Assembly (NCBI RefSeq): GCF_019740355.2
Contig: NZ_CP091819.1
Span: 3,286,001 to 3,350,000 of the forward strand
Reading direction: 5' to 3'
Length of the DNA stretch: 64,000 bases
Source: Paracrocinitomix mangrovi
GTDB lineage: Bacteria; Bacteroidota; Bacteroidia; Flavobacteriales_D; Crocinitomicaceae
The translations under genes were made by a program, and so were the position numbers. The notes under the pieces are model-generated. The model was not told the origin of the DNA and searched no databases. It saw only the letters and a list, made by a program, of their open reading frames with translations. Below are positions 45,987-57,536 of this stretch, piece by piece (positions within the stretch are counted from its first letter, which is position 1; every line of letters starts with the position of its first letter).

Positions 45987-46514
45987 ATGACAAAAGAGGA
46001 AAAATCACAGTACATTGAAGATTTAGCAAGTAAATTGTCTGATACGGGTGTATTTTATTTAACAGATGCTTCAGGATTAACTGTTGAATCTGTTAACAGC
46101 TTAAGAGAAAAATGCTACAAAGCTAATATCGAACTTAAAGTGGTTAAAAACACTTTATTGAAAAAAGCTTTGGAGAAAATTGAGGACAAGAATTATGAAG
46201 ATCTTTACGGAGTTCTTGCTGGTCCTACTGCAATCATGTTCTCTGAAGTAGGTAATGCCCCTGCGAAGTTGATCAAAGATTTCCGTAAAAAGTTTCCAAA
46301 ACCGCTTTTGAAAGGTGCTTTTATTGAAGAAGCTATCTACACAGGAGAAGAGAATTTAGATTTCTTGGTTTCTATCAAAAGCAAAGAAGAACTTATCGGA
46401 GATATCATTGCACTTCTTCAATCGCCGGCGAAAAACGTTGTTTCTGGATTACAATCTGGAGGTGGCAAGTTAGCTGGTATTATTAAAACGCTTTCGGAAA
46501 GAACCGAAGCATAG
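45987..46514 (+). CDS. rplJ: 50S ribosomal protein L10
   Basis: A 175-residue base of the L7/L12 stalk. The N-terminal RNA-binding part contains YLTDASGLTVESVNSLR and KVVKNTLLKKALE. The C-terminal helix (LQSPAKNVVSGLQSGGGKLA; IIKTLSER) binds L7/L12 dimers. Only 11 bases separate it from rplA, so no separate L10 leader fits here. Confidence 0.97.
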   Translation: MTKEEKSQYIEDLASKLSDTGVFYLTDASGLTVESVNSLREKCYKANIELKVVKNTLLKKALEKIEDKNYEDLYGVLAGPTAIMFSEVGNAPAKLIKDFRKKFPKPLLKGAFIEEAIYTGEENLDFLVSIKSKEELIGDIIALLQSPAKNVVSGLQSGGGKLAGIIKTLSERTEA

Positions 46515-46542
46515 TAATTAACTTAAATTAAAACAAAATAAA

Positions 46543-46920
46543 ATGGCTGAATTAAAAGAATTCGCAGAACAACTAGTAAACCTTACAGTAAAAGAGGTAA
46601 ACGAACTAGCTGAAATCCTTAAAGAAGAGTACGGAATCGAGCCTGCTGCTGCTGCAGTAGCTGTTGCTGGACCTGTTGGTGGTGGAGACGGTGGAGCAGC
46701 TGAAGAGAAAACTGAATTTGATGTTATCTTGAAATCTGCTGGTGGATCTAAATTAGCTGTAGTTAAATTGGTAAAAGAATTAACTGGAGCTGGTCTTAAA
46801 GAAGCTAAAGAACTAGTTGATGGTGCACCTGCTACTTTGAAAGAAGGTGTTTCTAAAGACGAAGCTGAAGGTCTTAAATCTTCATTAGAAGAGGCAGGAG
46901 CTGAAGTTGAGATTAAATAA
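46543..46920 (+). CDS. rplL: 50S ribosomal protein L7/L12
   Basis: A 125-residue acidic stalk protein. The N-terminal dimerisation helix (about 1-35) and an alanine/glycine-rich hinge (about 38-55) precede the factor-binding C-terminal domain ([39 protein letters not shown]). It is followed by a strong hairpin that separates it from rpoB. Confidence 0.98.
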   Translation: MAELKEFAEQLVNLTVKEVNELAEILKEEYGIEPAAAAVAVAGPVGGGDGGAAEEKTEFDVILKSAGGSKLAVVKLVKELTGAGLKEAKELVDGAPATLKEGVSKDEAEGLKSSLEEAGAEVEIK

Positions 46921-46936
46921 GACATACTTATTTTAT

Positions 46937-46980
46937 ACAGGATAGGCACTGCTTTCGGGCATGTGCCTAGTCCTGTTTTA
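46937..46980 (+). terminator. Hairpin between rplL and rpoB (attenuator or partial terminator)
   Basis: ACAGGATAGGCAC pairs with GTGCCTAGTCCTGT (one bulged base) around a 13-base loop, then TTTAT. The weak T run suggests partial termination, as in the known rplL-rpoB attenuator of other bacteria. Confidence 0.65.
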
Positions 46981-47029
46981 TATTGCTTATCAATTGTATA
47001 AGTTTTTTGATAACTAAAATTTTTTAGCC

Positions 47030-50000
47030 TTGGGATCTACAAATAATATTACAGAAAGAATTAGCTTTAGAAGTCAATCAAGCAAGTTTGAATATCCCGA
47101 CTTCTTGGATATCCAGTTAGAATCATTCAGGCAGTTCTTTCAGTTGGAAACAACCCCGGAAAACAGAAGTGATGAAGGTCTCTTCAAAGTGTTCAGCGAA
47201 AACTTCCCAATTACGGATACTCGTAATCAATTCGTTTTGGAGTTTTTGGACTATTTCATTGATCCACCTCGTTACACTATCCAAGAGTGTATAGATAGAG
47301 GATTAACTTACAGTGTTCCATTAAAAGCCAAATTAAAGCTTTATTGTACAGATCCTGAGCATGAGGATTTTGAGACGATCGTTCAAGACGTATATCTTGG
47401 TACTATCCCTTATATGACTCCAAAAGGTTCTTTCGTTATTAACGGAGCTGAAAGAGTTATCGTTTCACAATTACATAGATCACCTGGTGTGTTCTTTGGA
47501 CAATCGCGTCACGCTAACGGTACTAAATTGTACTCGGCTAGAATTATTCCGTTTAAAGGATCTTGGATCGAATTTGCTACAGATATCAACTCGGTAATGT
47601 ATGCTTATATCGATCGTAAAAAGAAATTACCTGTTACTACTTTGTTCCGTGCTATCGGATACGAAAGTGATAAAGATATTTTAGAAATCTTCGATCTTGC
47701 AGATGAAGTTAAAGTAAACAAAGCCAACTTGAAAAAGGTTTTGGATAGAAAACTTGCTGCAAGAGTTTTGAAAACTTGGGTTGAAGATTTCGTAGATGAG
47801 GATACTGGAGAAGTTGTTTCTATTGAAAGAAACGAAGTGTTATTAGATCGTGAAACTATTCTTGAAAAAGAACACATTGATCTAATTGTTGAGTCTGGAG
47901 CTAAAACTATTATCCTTCACAAGGAAAATGTAAATACTGCAGATTTTGCTATCATCTACAACACATTACAAAAAGATACTTCTAACTCAGAGAAAGAAGC
48001 GGTTGAACACATCTACCGTCAATTGAGAAATGCAGAGCCGCCTGATTTTGAAACAGCAAGGTCTGTATTTGAAAAACTATTCTTCTCTGATACAAGATAT
48101 GACTTAGGTGAAGTTGGTCGTTTCCGTATCAATACCAAATTAGGAATTGACACTGATATCGAGCAAAAAGTATTGACTAAACAAGATATTATCTTGATCG
48201 TTAAATACTTGATTGAGTTAATCAATGCTAAAGCTGAGATTGATGATATCGATCACCTTTCTAATAGACGTGTAAGAACAGTTGGAGAGCAATTACACAA
48301 CCAGTTCGGAGTTGGTTTGGCTAGAATGGCTAGAACGATCCGTGAAAGAATGAACGTTAGAGATAATGAGGTGTTTACGCCAATCGATTTGATTAATGCT
48401 AAGACACTTTCATCTGTAATTAATTCATTCTTCGGAACCAACCAGCTTTCTCAGTTCATGGATCAAACAAATCCACTTTCTGAGGTAACACACAAAAGAA
48501 GATTGTCGGCACTAGGGCCTGGAGGTCTTTCTAGAGAAAGAGCAGGGTTTGAGGTGCGTGACGTTCACTATACTCACTACGGTAGATTGTGTACTATTGA
48601 AACACCTGAGGGACCAAACATTGGTTTGATTTCTTCATTGTGTGTATATGCAAAAGTTAATAAGTTGGGATTCATTGAAACTCCTTATTGGGAAGTGAAA
48701 GATGGAAAAGTAAATTATACTACTCCAATTTATAAATCTGCTGAAGAAGAAGAAGGTAAAGTAATTGCTCAGGCAAGTGCTGAAACTGACGATAAAGGTA
48801 AATTGGTTAATGATAAGATTAAGGCAAGATTAGAGGGTGACTTCCCTGTTGTTGATCCGAATGAAATATCAATGATGGACGTTGGAACTAACCAGATTGC
48901 ATCAATTGCAGCATCTTCAATTCCTTTCTTGGAGCATGATGATGCCAACCGTGCCTTGATGGGATCTAACATGCAGCGTCAGGCAGTTCCTTTATTGAAA
49001 CCTACTTCTCCTATTGTTGGAACCGGAATTGAGAAATTGGTAGCGAGAGACTCTCGTGTATTGATCAATGCTGAAGGTGACGGAGTAGTTGAGTATGTTG
49101 ATGCAAATGAAATTCAAATCAAATACAACTTGTCTGCAGAAGATAAATTGGTAAGCTTTGATGGAGAGGTTAAAACTTATGAGTTAACTAAATTCCAAAA
49201 AACTAACCAATCTACTACTATCAATCTTAGACCAATTGTGGCTAAAGGAGATACAGTAGAAAAAGGACAGGTACTTTGTGAAGGATATGCAACTCAAGCT
49301 GGAGAGTTGGCCTTAGGTCAAAACTTGAAAGTAGCGTTCATGCCTTGGCAAGGATATAACTTTGAGGATGCGATTGTAATCTCTGAGAAAATCGTTAGAG
49401 ATGACATCTTTACTTCAGTTCACATTGACGAATATACTTTAGAGGTTCGTGATACAAAACGTGGATTGGAAGAATTAACTGCTGATATTCCAAACGTTTC
49501 AGAAGAGGCTACAAAAGACTTAGATGAAAACGGAATTATCAGAGTTGGTGCTGATATCAAAGAAGGAGATATTTTGATTGGTAAGATTACTCCTAAAGGA
49601 GAAACTGATCCTTCTCCGGAAGAAAAACTATTGAGAGCTATCTTTGGTGACAAAGCAGGTGATGTAAAAGATGCATCATTGAAAGCAGGACCTTCTTTAA
49701 GAGGTGTTGTTGTTGACAAGAAATTGTTCTCAAGAGCAATCAAAGACAGAAAAACTAAAGCAAAAGATAAGCCAATTTTAGCGCAGTTAGATGAAGACTA
49801 CGAAAAAGAGGCAGGTGCTTTAAAAGGAGTTTTGATTGACAAGTTATTAGACATTTTGAAAGATGAAAAATCTGCTGGTGTTTTCAATAACTATAAAGAA
49901 GAGATCTTGAAAAAGGGAATTAAATTCTCTCAAAAGAACTTGCAAACTGTTGATTTCTCAATTGTTAATCCATACGATTGGACTGGAAATGAGAAAATAA

Positions 50001-50839
50001 ATAAATTGATCCAAAGAGTATTGCACAATTACTCGATCAAAGCAAATGATCTTCTTGGAATTTATAAGCGTAAAAAATTCCAGATTTCAGTAGGTGATGA
50101 GTTACCAACAGGAATCGTTAAAATGGCAAAAGTTTACGTTGCTAAGAAGAGAAAGTTGAAAGTTGGTGATAAGATGGCAGGACGTCACGGAAATAAAGGA
50201 ATCGTGGCAAATATCGTTCGTCAAGAAGATATGCCTTTCCTTGAAGATGGAACTCCTGTTGATATCGTACTTAACCCACTAGGGGTACCTTCTCGTATGA
50301 ACCTTGGACAGATTTATGAAACTGTACTAGGATGGGCAGGTGAAAAACTAGGTGTTAAGTTTGCTACTCCAATTTTTGACGGAGCATCAATGGACCAAAT
50401 CAACGAATACACGGAAAAAGCAGGTGTGCCTAAATTCGGTAAAACTTACTTGTATGATGGTAATACAGGAGAGATTTTCGATCAACCGGCAACTGTTGGT
50501 GTAATCTATATGTTGAAATTAGGTCACATGGTTGATGACAAGATGCACGCACGTTCTATCGGACCATACTCGTTGATTACTCAACAACCATTGGGTGGTA
50601 AAGCTCAATTTGGAGGTCAGCGTTTTGGTGAGATGGAGGTTTGGGCACTTGAAGCTTATGGTGCAGCTAATATCTTGAGAGAGATTTTAACAATCAAGTC
50701 GGATGACGTTGTAGGAAGAGCGAAAGCTTATGAGTCGATTGTTAAAGGTGAAAACTTCCAGGAGCCTGGTATTCCAGAATCATTCAATGTATTGTTGAAT
50801 GAGTTGGCAGGACTTGGATTGAACATCACAATGGATTAA
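47030..50839 (+). CDS. rpoB: DNA-directed RNA polymerase subunit beta
   Basis: A 1269-residue catalytic subunit. The rifampicin region reads [20 protein letters not shown], with [10 protein letters not shown] next, so aspartate, histidine and serine at the main resistance sites are the sensitive forms. [14 protein letters not shown] (about 1048) and the C-terminal [15 protein letters not shown] are also present. The start appears to be TTG 47030 (LGST after decoding as MGST): an in-frame stop lies just upstream and no ATG occurs at the expected N-terminus. A 101-base repeat-bearing spacer separates it from rpoC. Confidence 0.97.
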   Translation: MGSTNNITERISFRSQSSKFEYPDFLDIQLESFRQFFQLETTPENRSDEGLFKVFSENFPITDTRNQFVLEFLDYFIDPPRYTIQECIDRGLTYSVPLKAKLKLYCTDPEHEDFETIVQDVYLGTIPYMTPKGSFVINGAERVIVSQLHRSPGVFFGQSRHANGTKLYSARIIPFKGSWIEFATDINSVMYAYIDRKKKLPVTTLFRAIGYESDKDILEIFDLADEVKVNKANLKKVLDRKLAARVLKTWVEDFVDEDTGEVVSIERNEVLLDRETILEKEHIDLIVESGAKTIILHKENVNTADFAIIYNTLQKDTSNSEKEAVEHIYRQLRNAEPPDFETARSVFEKLFFSDTRYDLGEVGRFRINTKLGIDTDIEQKVLTKQDIILIVKYLIELINAKAEIDDIDHLSNRRVRTVGEQLHNQFGVGLARMARTIRERMNVRDNEVFTPIDLINAKTLSSVINSFFGTNQLSQFMDQTNPLSEVTHKRRLSALGPGGLSRERAGFEVRDVHYTHYGRLCTIETPEGPNIGLISSLCVYAKVNKLGFIETPYWEVKDGKVNYTTPIYKSAEEEEGKVIAQASAETDDKGKLVNDKIKARLEGDFPVVDPNEISMMDVGTNQIASIAASSIPFLEHDDANRALMGSNMQRQAVPLLKPTSPIVGTGIEKLVARDSRVLINAEGDGVVEYVDANEIQIKYNLSAEDKLVSFDGEVKTYELTKFQKTNQSTTINLRPIVAKGDTVEKGQVLCEGYATQAGELALGQNLKVAFMPWQGYNFEDAIVISEKIVRDDIFTSVHIDEYTLEVRDTKRGLEELTADIPNVSEEATKDLDENGIIRVGADIKEGDILIGKITPKGETDPSPEEKLLRAIFGDKAGDVKDASLKAGPSLRGVVVDKKLFSRAIKDRKTKAKDKPILAQLDEDYEKEAGALKGVLIDKLLDILKDEKSAGVFNNYKEEILKKGIKFSQKNLQTVDFSIVNPYDWTGNEKINKLIQRVLHNYSIKANDLLGIYKRKKFQISVGDELPTGIVKMAKVYVAKKRKLKVGDKMAGRHGNKGIVANIVRQEDMPFLEDGTPVDIVLNPLGVPSRMNLGQIYETVLGWAGEKLGVKFATPIFDGASMDQINEYTEKAGVPKFGKTYLYDGNTGEIFDQPATVGVIYMLKLGHMVDDKMHARSIGPYSLITQQPLGGKAQFGGQRFGEMEVWALEAYGAANILREILTIKSDDVVGRAKAYESIVKGENFQEPGIPESFNVLLNELAGLGLNITMD

Positions 50840-50849
50840 TTATTAATAG

Positions 50850-50930
50850 AAAAAAGAACATAGAACAAGGAAAAAAGACAAAGACTTATTCACTTTAAGT
50901 CTTTGCTCTTTGCTCTTTGCTCTTTAATCT
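50850..50930. repeat. Inverted repeat with 7-bp tandem units in the rpoB-rpoC spacer
   Basis: CAAAGACTTA (50879-50888) and TAAGTCTTTG (50896-50905) form a perfect 10-bp stem. The right arm continues as CTTTGCT three times (50901, 50908, 50915), and the left arm carries imperfect complements (AGAACATAGAACAAGG). There is no T run of terminator type right after the stem. Confidence 0.7.
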
Positions 50931-50940
50931 GAATAAAAGC

Positions 50941-53900
50941 ATGGCTTACAAAAAAGAACAAAAACCAAAAAGTAGTTTTAATAAAATTACGATCAGTTTG
51001 GCTTCGCCAGAGATGATTCTAGAAAAATCACATGGTGAGGTTTTAAAGCCTGAAACAATTAACTACCGTACATACAAGCCTGAACGAGACGGATTATTCT
51101 GTGAAAGAATTTTCGGACCTGTTAAGGATTACGAATGTCACTGTGGTAAATATAAACGAATCAGATATAAAGGAATCGTTTGTGACAGATGTGGAGTTGA
51201 AGTTACTGAGAAAAAGGTAAGAAGAGAAAGAATGGGGCACATCTCATTGGTAGTTCCTGTTGCTCATATCTGGTATTTCCGTTCATTGCCAAACAAAATT
51301 GGTTATTTGTTAGGATTGCCTACTAAAAAATTGGATCAAATTATCTATTACGAAAGATATGTTGTGATTCAAAAAGGTGTGGCTGAAAGAGTTGATGGAG
51401 AACCATTGGAATACATGGATTTCTTAACTGAAGAAGAATACTTGGATATTTTGGATGAATTGCCAAAAGAAAACCAATATTTAGAAGATACAGATCCTAA
51501 TAAATTTATTGCAAAAATGGGTGCTGAGGCATTACATGATTTATTGCAAAGATTGGATTTGGATGCATTGTCGTTTGAATTAAGACACAAGGCAAACACT
51601 GAGACTTCTCAACAAAGAAAGAAAGAGGCATTGAAGAGATTGCAAGTTGTTGAATCTTTAAGAGAAGCACAAACAAGAGTAGAGAATCGTCCTGAATGGA
51701 TGATTGTTAAAGTTGTTCCGGTTATTCCACCTGAATTAAGACCATTAGTTCCGTTGGATGGAGGTAGATTTGCTACTTCTGACTTGAATGACTTATATAG
51801 AAGAGTTATTATCAGAAACAACCGTCTGAAGAGACTATTGGAGATTAAAGCTCCTGAGGTTATCTTGAGAAACGAGAAACGTATGTTGCAAGAATCGGTT
51901 GATTCATTGTTCGACAACTCAAGAAAATCTTCTGCGGTAAAAACTGAATCTAACAGACCTTTAAAATCACTTTCTGATTCATTAAAAGGTAAACAAGGAC
52001 GTTTCCGTCAAAACTTGTTAGGTAAAAGGGTTGACTATTCAGCACGTTCTGTAATTGTTGTAGGACCGAACTTGAAATTACACGAGTGTGGTCTTCCTAA
52101 AAACATGGCAGCTGAGTTATTCAAACCGTTTATCATCAGAAAATTGATTGAAAGAGGGGTTGTTAAAACAGTAAAATCTGCTAAGAAAATTGTAGACAAA
52201 AAAGAGCCAATAGTTTGGGACATCTTGGAAAACGTTCTTAAAGGACATCCGGTGCTTCTAAACAGAGCCCCAACTCTTCACAGATTGGGTATTCAGGCTT
52301 TCCAACCTAAATTGATTGAAGGTAAAGCGATTAGATTGCACCCATTAGTGTGTACGGCATTTAACGCCGACTTTGACGGTGACCAGATGGCAGTTCACTT
52401 ACCATTGAGTAATGCTGCAATTTTGGAAGCTCAAATGTTGATGTTGTCTTCTCACAATATCCGTAACTCTGCGAATGGTGCTCCTATTGCGGTACCTTCT
52501 CAGGATATGGTATTGGGACTTTACTATATCACTAAGTTGAAAAAATCTACTAAAGAAGAAGTTGTAAATGGTGAAGGAATGACTTTCTATTCTCCAGAAG
52601 AGGTAATTATTGCCAACAACGAAGGTAGATTACATATCCATGCTGGTATTAAAGTTAGAACTAACGATATTGATGAAGATGGAAATCCGGTAGTTAGAAT
52701 TATCGAAACTACATGTGGTAGAGTTTTATTCAACGAATTAGTTCCTAATGAAGTAGGATATATTGATGAAGTATTGACTAAGAAAGCGTTGAGAGATATT
52801 ATCTCACGTGTATTAGCCATTTGTGGTACAGCTAGAACAGCTCAATTCTTGGATGATATCAAGGATATGGGTTACCATATGGCCTTTAAAGGAGGATTAT
52901 CATTCAACTTGGATGATGTTATTATTCCACCAGAAAAAGACGAAATGGTTGAGCGTGCTAACAAAGAAGTTGATGAAGTGATGATGAACTATAACATGGG
53001 TCTTATCACTAACAACGAGCGTTATAACCAAATCATTGATATTTGGACGCATACTAACACTCGTTTGACTTCTAAATTGATGGAGCGTATTTCTACAGAT
53101 AACCAAGGATTCAACTCAATTTATATGATGATGGATTCTGGAGCCCGTGGATCGAAAGAGCAAATTCGTCAGTTATCAGGAATGAGGGGATTGATGGCGA
53201 AACCACAAAAATCTGGTGCTTCTTCTCAAGATATTATCGAGAACCCGATTTTATCAAACTTTAAAGAAGGATTAACTGTATTGGAGTACTTTATTTCAAC
53301 TCACGGTGCACGTAAAGGTTTGGCGGATACGGCCCTAAAAACGGCGGATGCTGGTTACTTAACAAGAAGATTGGTTGACGTTGCTCAAGACGTTGTTATC
53401 AATACAGATGACTGTGGTACTTTAAGAGGTATTACTGTAACTGCATTGAAAAAGAATGACGATATCGTTGAGTCACTTTATGACAGAATTCTTGGACGTG
53501 TTGCTGTAGATGATATCAAGGTTCCTGGAACTGATGATATTATTGTAGAAGCAGGAATTGAAATCAGTGAGAAATTAGCTAAGAAAATTGAAGACGCGGA
53601 AATCGAAGAAGTTGAAGTACGTTCAGTATTAACTTGTGAGATGAAGCGTGGGGTTTGTTCTAAGTGTTATGGTAGAAACCTTTCTTCTTCTGAAATGGCA
53701 GTTGAAGGTGATACTGTAGGTGTAATTGCTGCTCAGTCTATTGGTGAGCCGGGTACACAGTTAACACTACGTACATTCCACGTTGGGGGTACTGCATCAA
53801 ACATTGCTGATGAACAAGATATCAAAGCTAAATTTGATGGTTTATTAGAAATTGATGAGTTAAGAACTATCCCAACTACTGATAAAGATGGAAACAAAGC

Positions 53901-55218
53901 GCAAGTTGTAATTGGTCGTTCAGGTGAAGCTAAGATTACGAATCCTAAAACAGGTATCGTAATGATGACAGCTAACATTCCTTACGGATCATACCTAATT
54001 GCAGATAATAACAAAGCCATTAAGAAAGGTGATGTAATCTGTAAATGGGACCCTTACAACGCGGTTATCCTTTCAGAAATTGATGGTAAGGTTCAATTCG
54101 AAAATGTTATCGAAGGGGAAACTTATCGTGAAGAAATAGATGAGCAAACAGGATTTACTGAAAAGGTAATTACTGAAAATAGAAATAAGAAGAAGATCCC
54201 TACAATTGAAATCGTTGGATCGAGCAAAGAAGGTAAAGCATATAACTTACCTGTAAATGCTCACATCATGGTAAATGAAGGCGATAAAATTAAAGCGGGT
54301 CAAATCCTTGTTAAAATTCCTAGAGTTGCTGGTAAATCTGGGGATATCACAGGAGGTCTACCAAGAGTAACTGAGTTATTCGAGGCAAGAAACCCTTCAA
54401 ACCCTGCAGTTGTTGCAGAGATTGATGGAATCGTGTCTTATGGTAAAATCAAACGTGGTAACAGAGAGATCATCATTGAATCAAGAACTGGTGAAATTAG
54501 AAAGTACTTGTGCCCATTGTCTAAACACATTTTGGTACAAGAAAATGACTTTGTTAAAGCAGGTCAAACACTTTCTGATGGAGCTATTACACCAAAAGAC
54601 ATCCTTGATATTAAAGGACCTACAGCAGTACAAGAATATCTTGTAAATGAGGTACAAGAGGTTTACCGTCTACAAGGTGTAAAAATTAACGATAAACACT
54701 TTGAGGTAATTGTTCGTCAAATGATGTTGAAAGTTGAGATTAAAGAACCGGGAGATACTAAATTCTTGGAAGGACAAGCTGTTCACAAAGCAGACTTCTT
54801 TGAAGAAAACGACGCTCTATTTGGAAAAGTAGTAGTTGTTGATCCGGGAGAATCTGAGTCAATTAAAGCGGGTCAAATTATTTCTGCTCGTAAATTAAGA
54901 GATGAGAACTCAACATTGAAGCGTAAAGACAAACAACTGATTGAAGCTAGAGACGCAGTTCCTGCTACATCAGAGCCAATGCTTCAAGGTATTACTAAAG
55001 CATCATTGCAAACACGTTCATTTATTTCTGCTGCTTCTTTCCAGGAGACAACAAAAGTATTGAACGAAGCTGCCTTGAACGGAAAAGAAGATTTCTTATT
55101 AGGATTGAAAGAAAACGTAATCGTTGGTCACAAGATTCCTGCAGGAACTGGTTTCAGAAAATTCCAGAAACTGGTTGTAGGGTCTCAAGAAGAATACGAA
55201 GAGTTAACTGCCAAGTAA
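50941..55218 (+). CDS. rpoC: DNA-directed RNA polymerase subunit beta'
   Basis: A 1425-residue catalytic subunit. The start is ATG 50941 ([10 protein letters not shown]); a TTG 24 bases before it lies in the spacer repeat. The N-terminal zinc site is [20 protein letters not shown] (about residue 61). The catalytic magnesium loop is [12 protein letters not shown] (about 472), the second zinc site has [13 protein letters not shown] (about 898), and [20 protein letters not shown] marks the trigger loop. The Bacteroidota-type insert of about 150 residues in the C-terminal part is present. It is closed by a strong terminator. Confidence 0.98.
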   Translation: MAYKKEQKPKSSFNKITISLASPEMILEKSHGEVLKPETINYRTYKPERDGLFCERIFGPVKDYECHCGKYKRIRYKGIVCDRCGVEVTEKKVRRERMGHISLVVPVAHIWYFRSLPNKIGYLLGLPTKKLDQIIYYERYVVIQKGVAERVDGEPLEYMDFLTEEEYLDILDELPKENQYLEDTDPNKFIAKMGAEALHDLLQRLDLDALSFELRHKANTETSQQRKKEALKRLQVVESLREAQTRVENRPEWMIVKVVPVIPPELRPLVPLDGGRFATSDLNDLYRRVIIRNNRLKRLLEIKAPEVILRNEKRMLQESVDSLFDNSRKSSAVKTESNRPLKSLSDSLKGKQGRFRQNLLGKRVDYSARSVIVVGPNLKLHECGLPKNMAAELFKPFIIRKLIERGVVKTVKSAKKIVDKKEPIVWDILENVLKGHPVLLNRAPTLHRLGIQAFQPKLIEGKAIRLHPLVCTAFNADFDGDQMAVHLPLSNAAILEAQMLMLSSHNIRNSANGAPIAVPSQDMVLGLYYITKLKKSTKEEVVNGEGMTFYSPEEVIIANNEGRLHIHAGIKVRTNDIDEDGNPVVRIIETTCGRVLFNELVPNEVGYIDEVLTKKALRDIISRVLAICGTARTAQFLDDIKDMGYHMAFKGGLSFNLDDVIIPPEKDEMVERANKEVDEVMMNYNMGLITNNERYNQIIDIWTHTNTRLTSKLMERISTDNQGFNSIYMMMDSGARGSKEQIRQLSGMRGLMAKPQKSGASSQDIIENPILSNFKEGLTVLEYFISTHGARKGLADTALKTADAGYLTRRLVDVAQDVVINTDDCGTLRGITVTALKKNDDIVESLYDRILGRVAVDDIKVPGTDDIIVEAGIEISEKLAKKIEDAEIEEVEVRSVLTCEMKRGVCSKCYGRNLSSSEMAVEGDTVGVIAAQSIGEPGTQLTLRTFHVGGTASNIADEQDIKAKFDGLLEIDELRTIPTTDKDGNKAQVVIGRSGEAKITNPKTGIVMMTANIPYGSYLIADNNKAIKKGDVICKWDPYNAVILSEIDGKVQFENVIEGETYREEIDEQTGFTEKVITENRNKKKIPTIEIVGSSKEGKAYNLPVNAHIMVNEGDKIKAGQILVKIPRVAGKSGDITGGLPRVTELFEARNPSNPAVVAEIDGIVSYGKIKRGNREIIIESRTGEIRKYLCPLSKHILVQENDFVKAGQTLSDGAITPKDILDIKGPTAVQEYLVNEVQEVYRLQGVKINDKHFEVIVRQMMLKVEIKEPGDTKFLEGQAVHKADFFEENDALFGKVVVVDPGESESIKAGQIISARKLRDENSTLKRKDKQLIEARDAVPATSEPMLQGITKASLQTRSFISAASFQETTKVLNEAALNGKEDFLLGLKENVIVGHKIPAGTGFRKFQKLVVGSQEEYEELTAK

Positions 55219-55237
55219 GAATAATTCATAAATTTAT

Positions 55238-55271
55238 AAGCGCTCTTGATAATGTCAAGGGCGCTTTTTTT
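55238..55271 (+). terminator. Rho-independent terminator after rpoC
   Basis: AAGCGCTCTTGA pairs with TCAAGGGCGCTT (one G-T pair), loop of five bases, followed by seven T. Confidence 0.92.
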
Positions 55272-55311
55272 ATTTCATAAATTGCGAAATTTTCAATAAA
55301 TTGAATCAGAT

Positions 55312-55635
55312 ATGAGTGACGAACAAAATAAGAATCCCAATCAAATTAATATCGAATTACCTGAAGATCAAGCTGAAGGTACCTATTCAAATTTGACAAT
55401 TGTAACACATTCTCCTAGTGAGTTTATATTAGATTTCATCCAATTGATGCCCGGCGTGCCAAAAGGGAAGGTAAAATCAAGAATAATTCTTACTCCTGAT
55501 AATGCTAAAAAATTGATGAAAGCTTTGACAGAGAATGTACATAAATATGAGTCAACTCATGGACCAATTAAAGAATTAGGAAACATGGGGCAACCAATAC
55601 CACTGAATTTTGGAGGTCCCAATACAGAAGCTTAA
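55312..55635 (+). CDS. DUF3467 domain-containing protein
   Basis: A 107-residue cytoplasmic protein. The core NQINIELPEDQAEGTYSNL (about 10-28) and SPSEFILDFIQLMPGVPKGK (about 34-53) is the DUF3467 signature, followed by TPDNAKKLMKALTENVHKYE. The gene is commonly found just after rpoC in Bacteroidota. The function is unknown; it is sometimes suggested to bind RNA polymerase on position alone, which is not shown here. The rpoC terminator lies between the two, so read-through or a weak separate promoter would be needed. Confidence 0.88.
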   Translation: MSDEQNKNPNQINIELPEDQAEGTYSNLTIVTHSPSEFILDFIQLMPGVPKGKVKSRIILTPDNAKKLMKALTENVHKYESTHGPIKELGNMGQPIPLNFGGPNTEA

Positions 55636-55656
55636 TAACCCCTAAATCATAGAGAA

Positions 55657-56013
55657 ATGAAAATGAAAAGATCACTACTTTTTATGGCTTTCTTAGCAGT
55701 TGCCTTCACATTTACTTCTTGTAAAAAGTGTAAAAACGAAGATCCGATTTCAAGAATTGTAAATAATGGTACAGAGTCTACCAGTGTACAAATTCAAACT
55801 TCGGGTGGAAATACCGTTAACATCAACAACATCTTACCCGGTGAAACTTCAGAAGATAAAACTTTTGCTCCGGGAGTAGTAGATTTCACAATTTCTATTG
55901 GAAACAATAACCCTGTCGTTCTTTCAGTGACTATGGAACAATGTTGGGAGTATGAAATCGTTATTGACGCCAACAATGAAGTGTCATCTGTACCTACAGA
56001 TAGAAATGAATAA
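55657..56013 (+). CDS. Small putative lipoprotein
   Basis: A 118-residue protein with a lipoprotein signal (MKMKRSLLFMAFLAVAFTFTSC, lipobox FTSC). The mature part has a cysteine-lysine cluster (KKCKNED) and a small beta-rich domain (QIQTSGGNTVNINNILPGET; DFTISIGNNNPVVLSV). A second cysteine near residue 97 could form a disulfide with the first cluster. No family is recognised. It is followed after five bases by the SRPBCC gene and may be in one operon with it. Confidence 0.72.
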   Translation: MKMKRSLLFMAFLAVAFTFTSCKKCKNEDPISRIVNNGTESTSVQIQTSGGNTVNINNILPGETSEDKTFAPGVVDFTISIGNNNPVVLSVTMEQCWEYEIVIDANNEVSSVPTDRNE

Positions 56014-56018
56014 ATGAT

Positions 56019-57053
56019 ATGAAGACAATTAAAAAATTGTCAATAGGATTACTTAAAGTGCTGGGAGTTTTCCTGGCACTTTATTTTATTGTAGCCCTGG
56101 TTGCACCTGCTTCTTTTAAGGTGGAGCGCACAAGAGCTATGAACAATGAAGTAAAAGCCATTTACACCAGTATTGCTTCTTTTGAAAACTGGAACAGATG
56201 GTCTCCATGGGTGGCTAAGGATTCTAGCTTAACTAATGCCATTGAAGGCGAAGATGGAACTGTTGGAGCTAAACAAACATGGAAGGGTGACCCTCAATTA
56301 TCAGGAGAAGGTAGTATGACTTTTACTGAATTCCATGAAAATCAACAAGTACTTTATGATTTAGTGTTTTCAGACATGGAAGATATGATCATCAAAGGGG
56401 ACATATCTATCAAGTCAAACGGGCAAATAAATGAAGTAACATGGAGCAATAAGGGTGATATCCCCTTTTTAATGCGTCCAATCGCTTTGTTCTTTAATAT
56501 GGAGGAAAAGATGGCGCCGGATATTGAACAGGGCCTTGCTAATATAGATTCAGTTGCCAGAGTGATTGATGTTGAAATGAATGCTCCTTATGTAATCTCT
56601 GAGGTAGAATTTCCAACTTCTTATTACTATGGGATAAGCTACAAAATTGACATTGATGAGATCAACGCTAGTTTGTATGAAGAAGCATACGCACGTTTAG
56701 GAATGTTCTGTGGGACCAATCAAATTAAAGTAACTGGTATGCCCGGATGTATTACTTTAAACTGGGATGAAGAAAAAGGGACATGTGAGATAATGCCTGT
56801 TTTTCAGGTAAAAAGTAATTTGACTGCTGCAGAAAATGGGATAACTCCTTTTACCATTCAATCATCAGAAGCCGTTGTTATGGAATTTTACGGTGACTAC
56901 AATGAAATTGGTGATGGTTATCATTGGTTGGATGCATATATCAATGCCACACATTACAATTGTCCTGTAAGTATTGAGGTTTACGAAACCGATCCTGCAT
57001 CAGTTGAAAATTCATCTGATATATTAACGAAGGTTTACTACATCAAAGATTAG
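56019..57053 (+). CDS. SRPBCC and GyrI-like domain membrane-anchored protein
   Basis: A 344-residue protein. A membrane anchor at about 9-30 (LLKVLGVFLALYFIVALV) is followed by a SRPBCC/polyketide-cyclase-like domain (about 34-180: SFENWNRWSPWVAKDSS; VGAKQTWKGDP). A GyrI-like effector-binding domain closes the protein (about 190-344: YYGISYKIDIDEINASLYEE; GYHWLDAYINATHYNC). Both domains bind small hydrophobic ligands in other proteins. The fused form is common in Bacteroidota with no assigned ligand. Its stop is one base from the stop of the convergent VOC gene. Confidence 0.82.
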   Translation: MKTIKKLSIGLLKVLGVFLALYFIVALVAPASFKVERTRAMNNEVKAIYTSIASFENWNRWSPWVAKDSSLTNAIEGEDGTVGAKQTWKGDPQLSGEGSMTFTEFHENQQVLYDLVFSDMEDMIIKGDISIKSNGQINEVTWSNKGDIPFLMRPIALFFNMEEKMAPDIEQGLANIDSVARVIDVEMNAPYVISEVEFPTSYYYGISYKIDIDEINASLYEEAYARLGMFCGTNQIKVTGMPGCITLNWDEEKGTCEIMPVFQVKSNLTAAENGITPFTIQSSEAVVMEFYGDYNEIGDGYHWLDAYINATHYNCPVSIEVYETDPASVENSSDILTKVYYIKD

Positions 57054-57054
57054 T

Positions 57055-57447
57055 TTATTCAAAACCCGAATCTACTGGTTCCCATAACTCAATTTTATTT
57101 CCTTCAGGATCTAAAATGTGCAAGAATTTACCATAAGGATATTCAGCTATTTCATCACAAATTGTGACACCTGCTAAATGCAATTCTTTTTCCAATTCAA
57201 TCAAATTTTCAACGCGATAATTAATCATGAATGTTGCTTTGGAAGGTTCCATATAGGTGGTATCATCTGGAAAAGTACTCCATTGTAAATAATTAATTTC
57301 ATCAGGATTATCAATATTTCGAGATTCGAAAGTAGAACCATATTCATTAGTTACTAATCCTAAGTTATTGCTGTACCAATCTTTCATTTTTTTTGGATCC
57401 TTGCACTTAAAAAAGATCCCTCCAACACCTGTTACTTTTTTACTCAT
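57055..57447 (-). CDS. VOC family (glyoxalase-like) protein
   Basis: A 130-residue protein of the vicinal-oxygen-chelate fold. It starts at ATG 57447 (MSKKVTGVGGIFFKCKDPKK); a longer frame back to 57489 adds residues that do not match the family. Two beta-alpha-beta modules are visible: the first with DWYSNNLGLVTNEYGSTFE and the second with FMINYRVENLIELEKEL and FLHILDPEGNKIELWEP. The glutamate in IELWEP is a usual metal ligand. Members include dioxygenases, lactoylglutathione lyases and resistance proteins; which applies is unknown. Confidence 0.87.
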   Translation of the reverse strand: MSKKVTGVGGIFFKCKDPKKMKDWYSNNLGLVTNEYGSTFESRNIDNPDEINYLQWSTFPDDTTYMEPSKATFMINYRVENLIELEKELHLAGVTICDEIAEYPYGKFLHILDPEGNKIELWEPVDSGFE

Positions 57448-57519
57448 AATTGTAGTTTGATTTAAAGTTAATGAAAAGTTGTACCGCAAAATAATTAGGA
57501 ACTAAATAGATGCTTTCTG

Positions 57520-57527
57520 TATCTTTG
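57520..57527 (+). promoter_or_regulatory. -7 promoter element for the EEP nuclease gene (TATCTTTG)
   Basis: Exact TAnnTTTG match 9 bases before the ATG at 57537. It makes an upstream in-frame ATG (57510) an unlikely start. No clear -33 box. Confidence 0.45.
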
Positions 57528-57536
57528 TCCGGCACA

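Noticed and set aside
46518-46949. Minus-strand frame of 143 codons opposite rplL
   Set aside because: Serine/alanine/proline-rich antisense shadow of a strongly codon-biased ribosomal gene.
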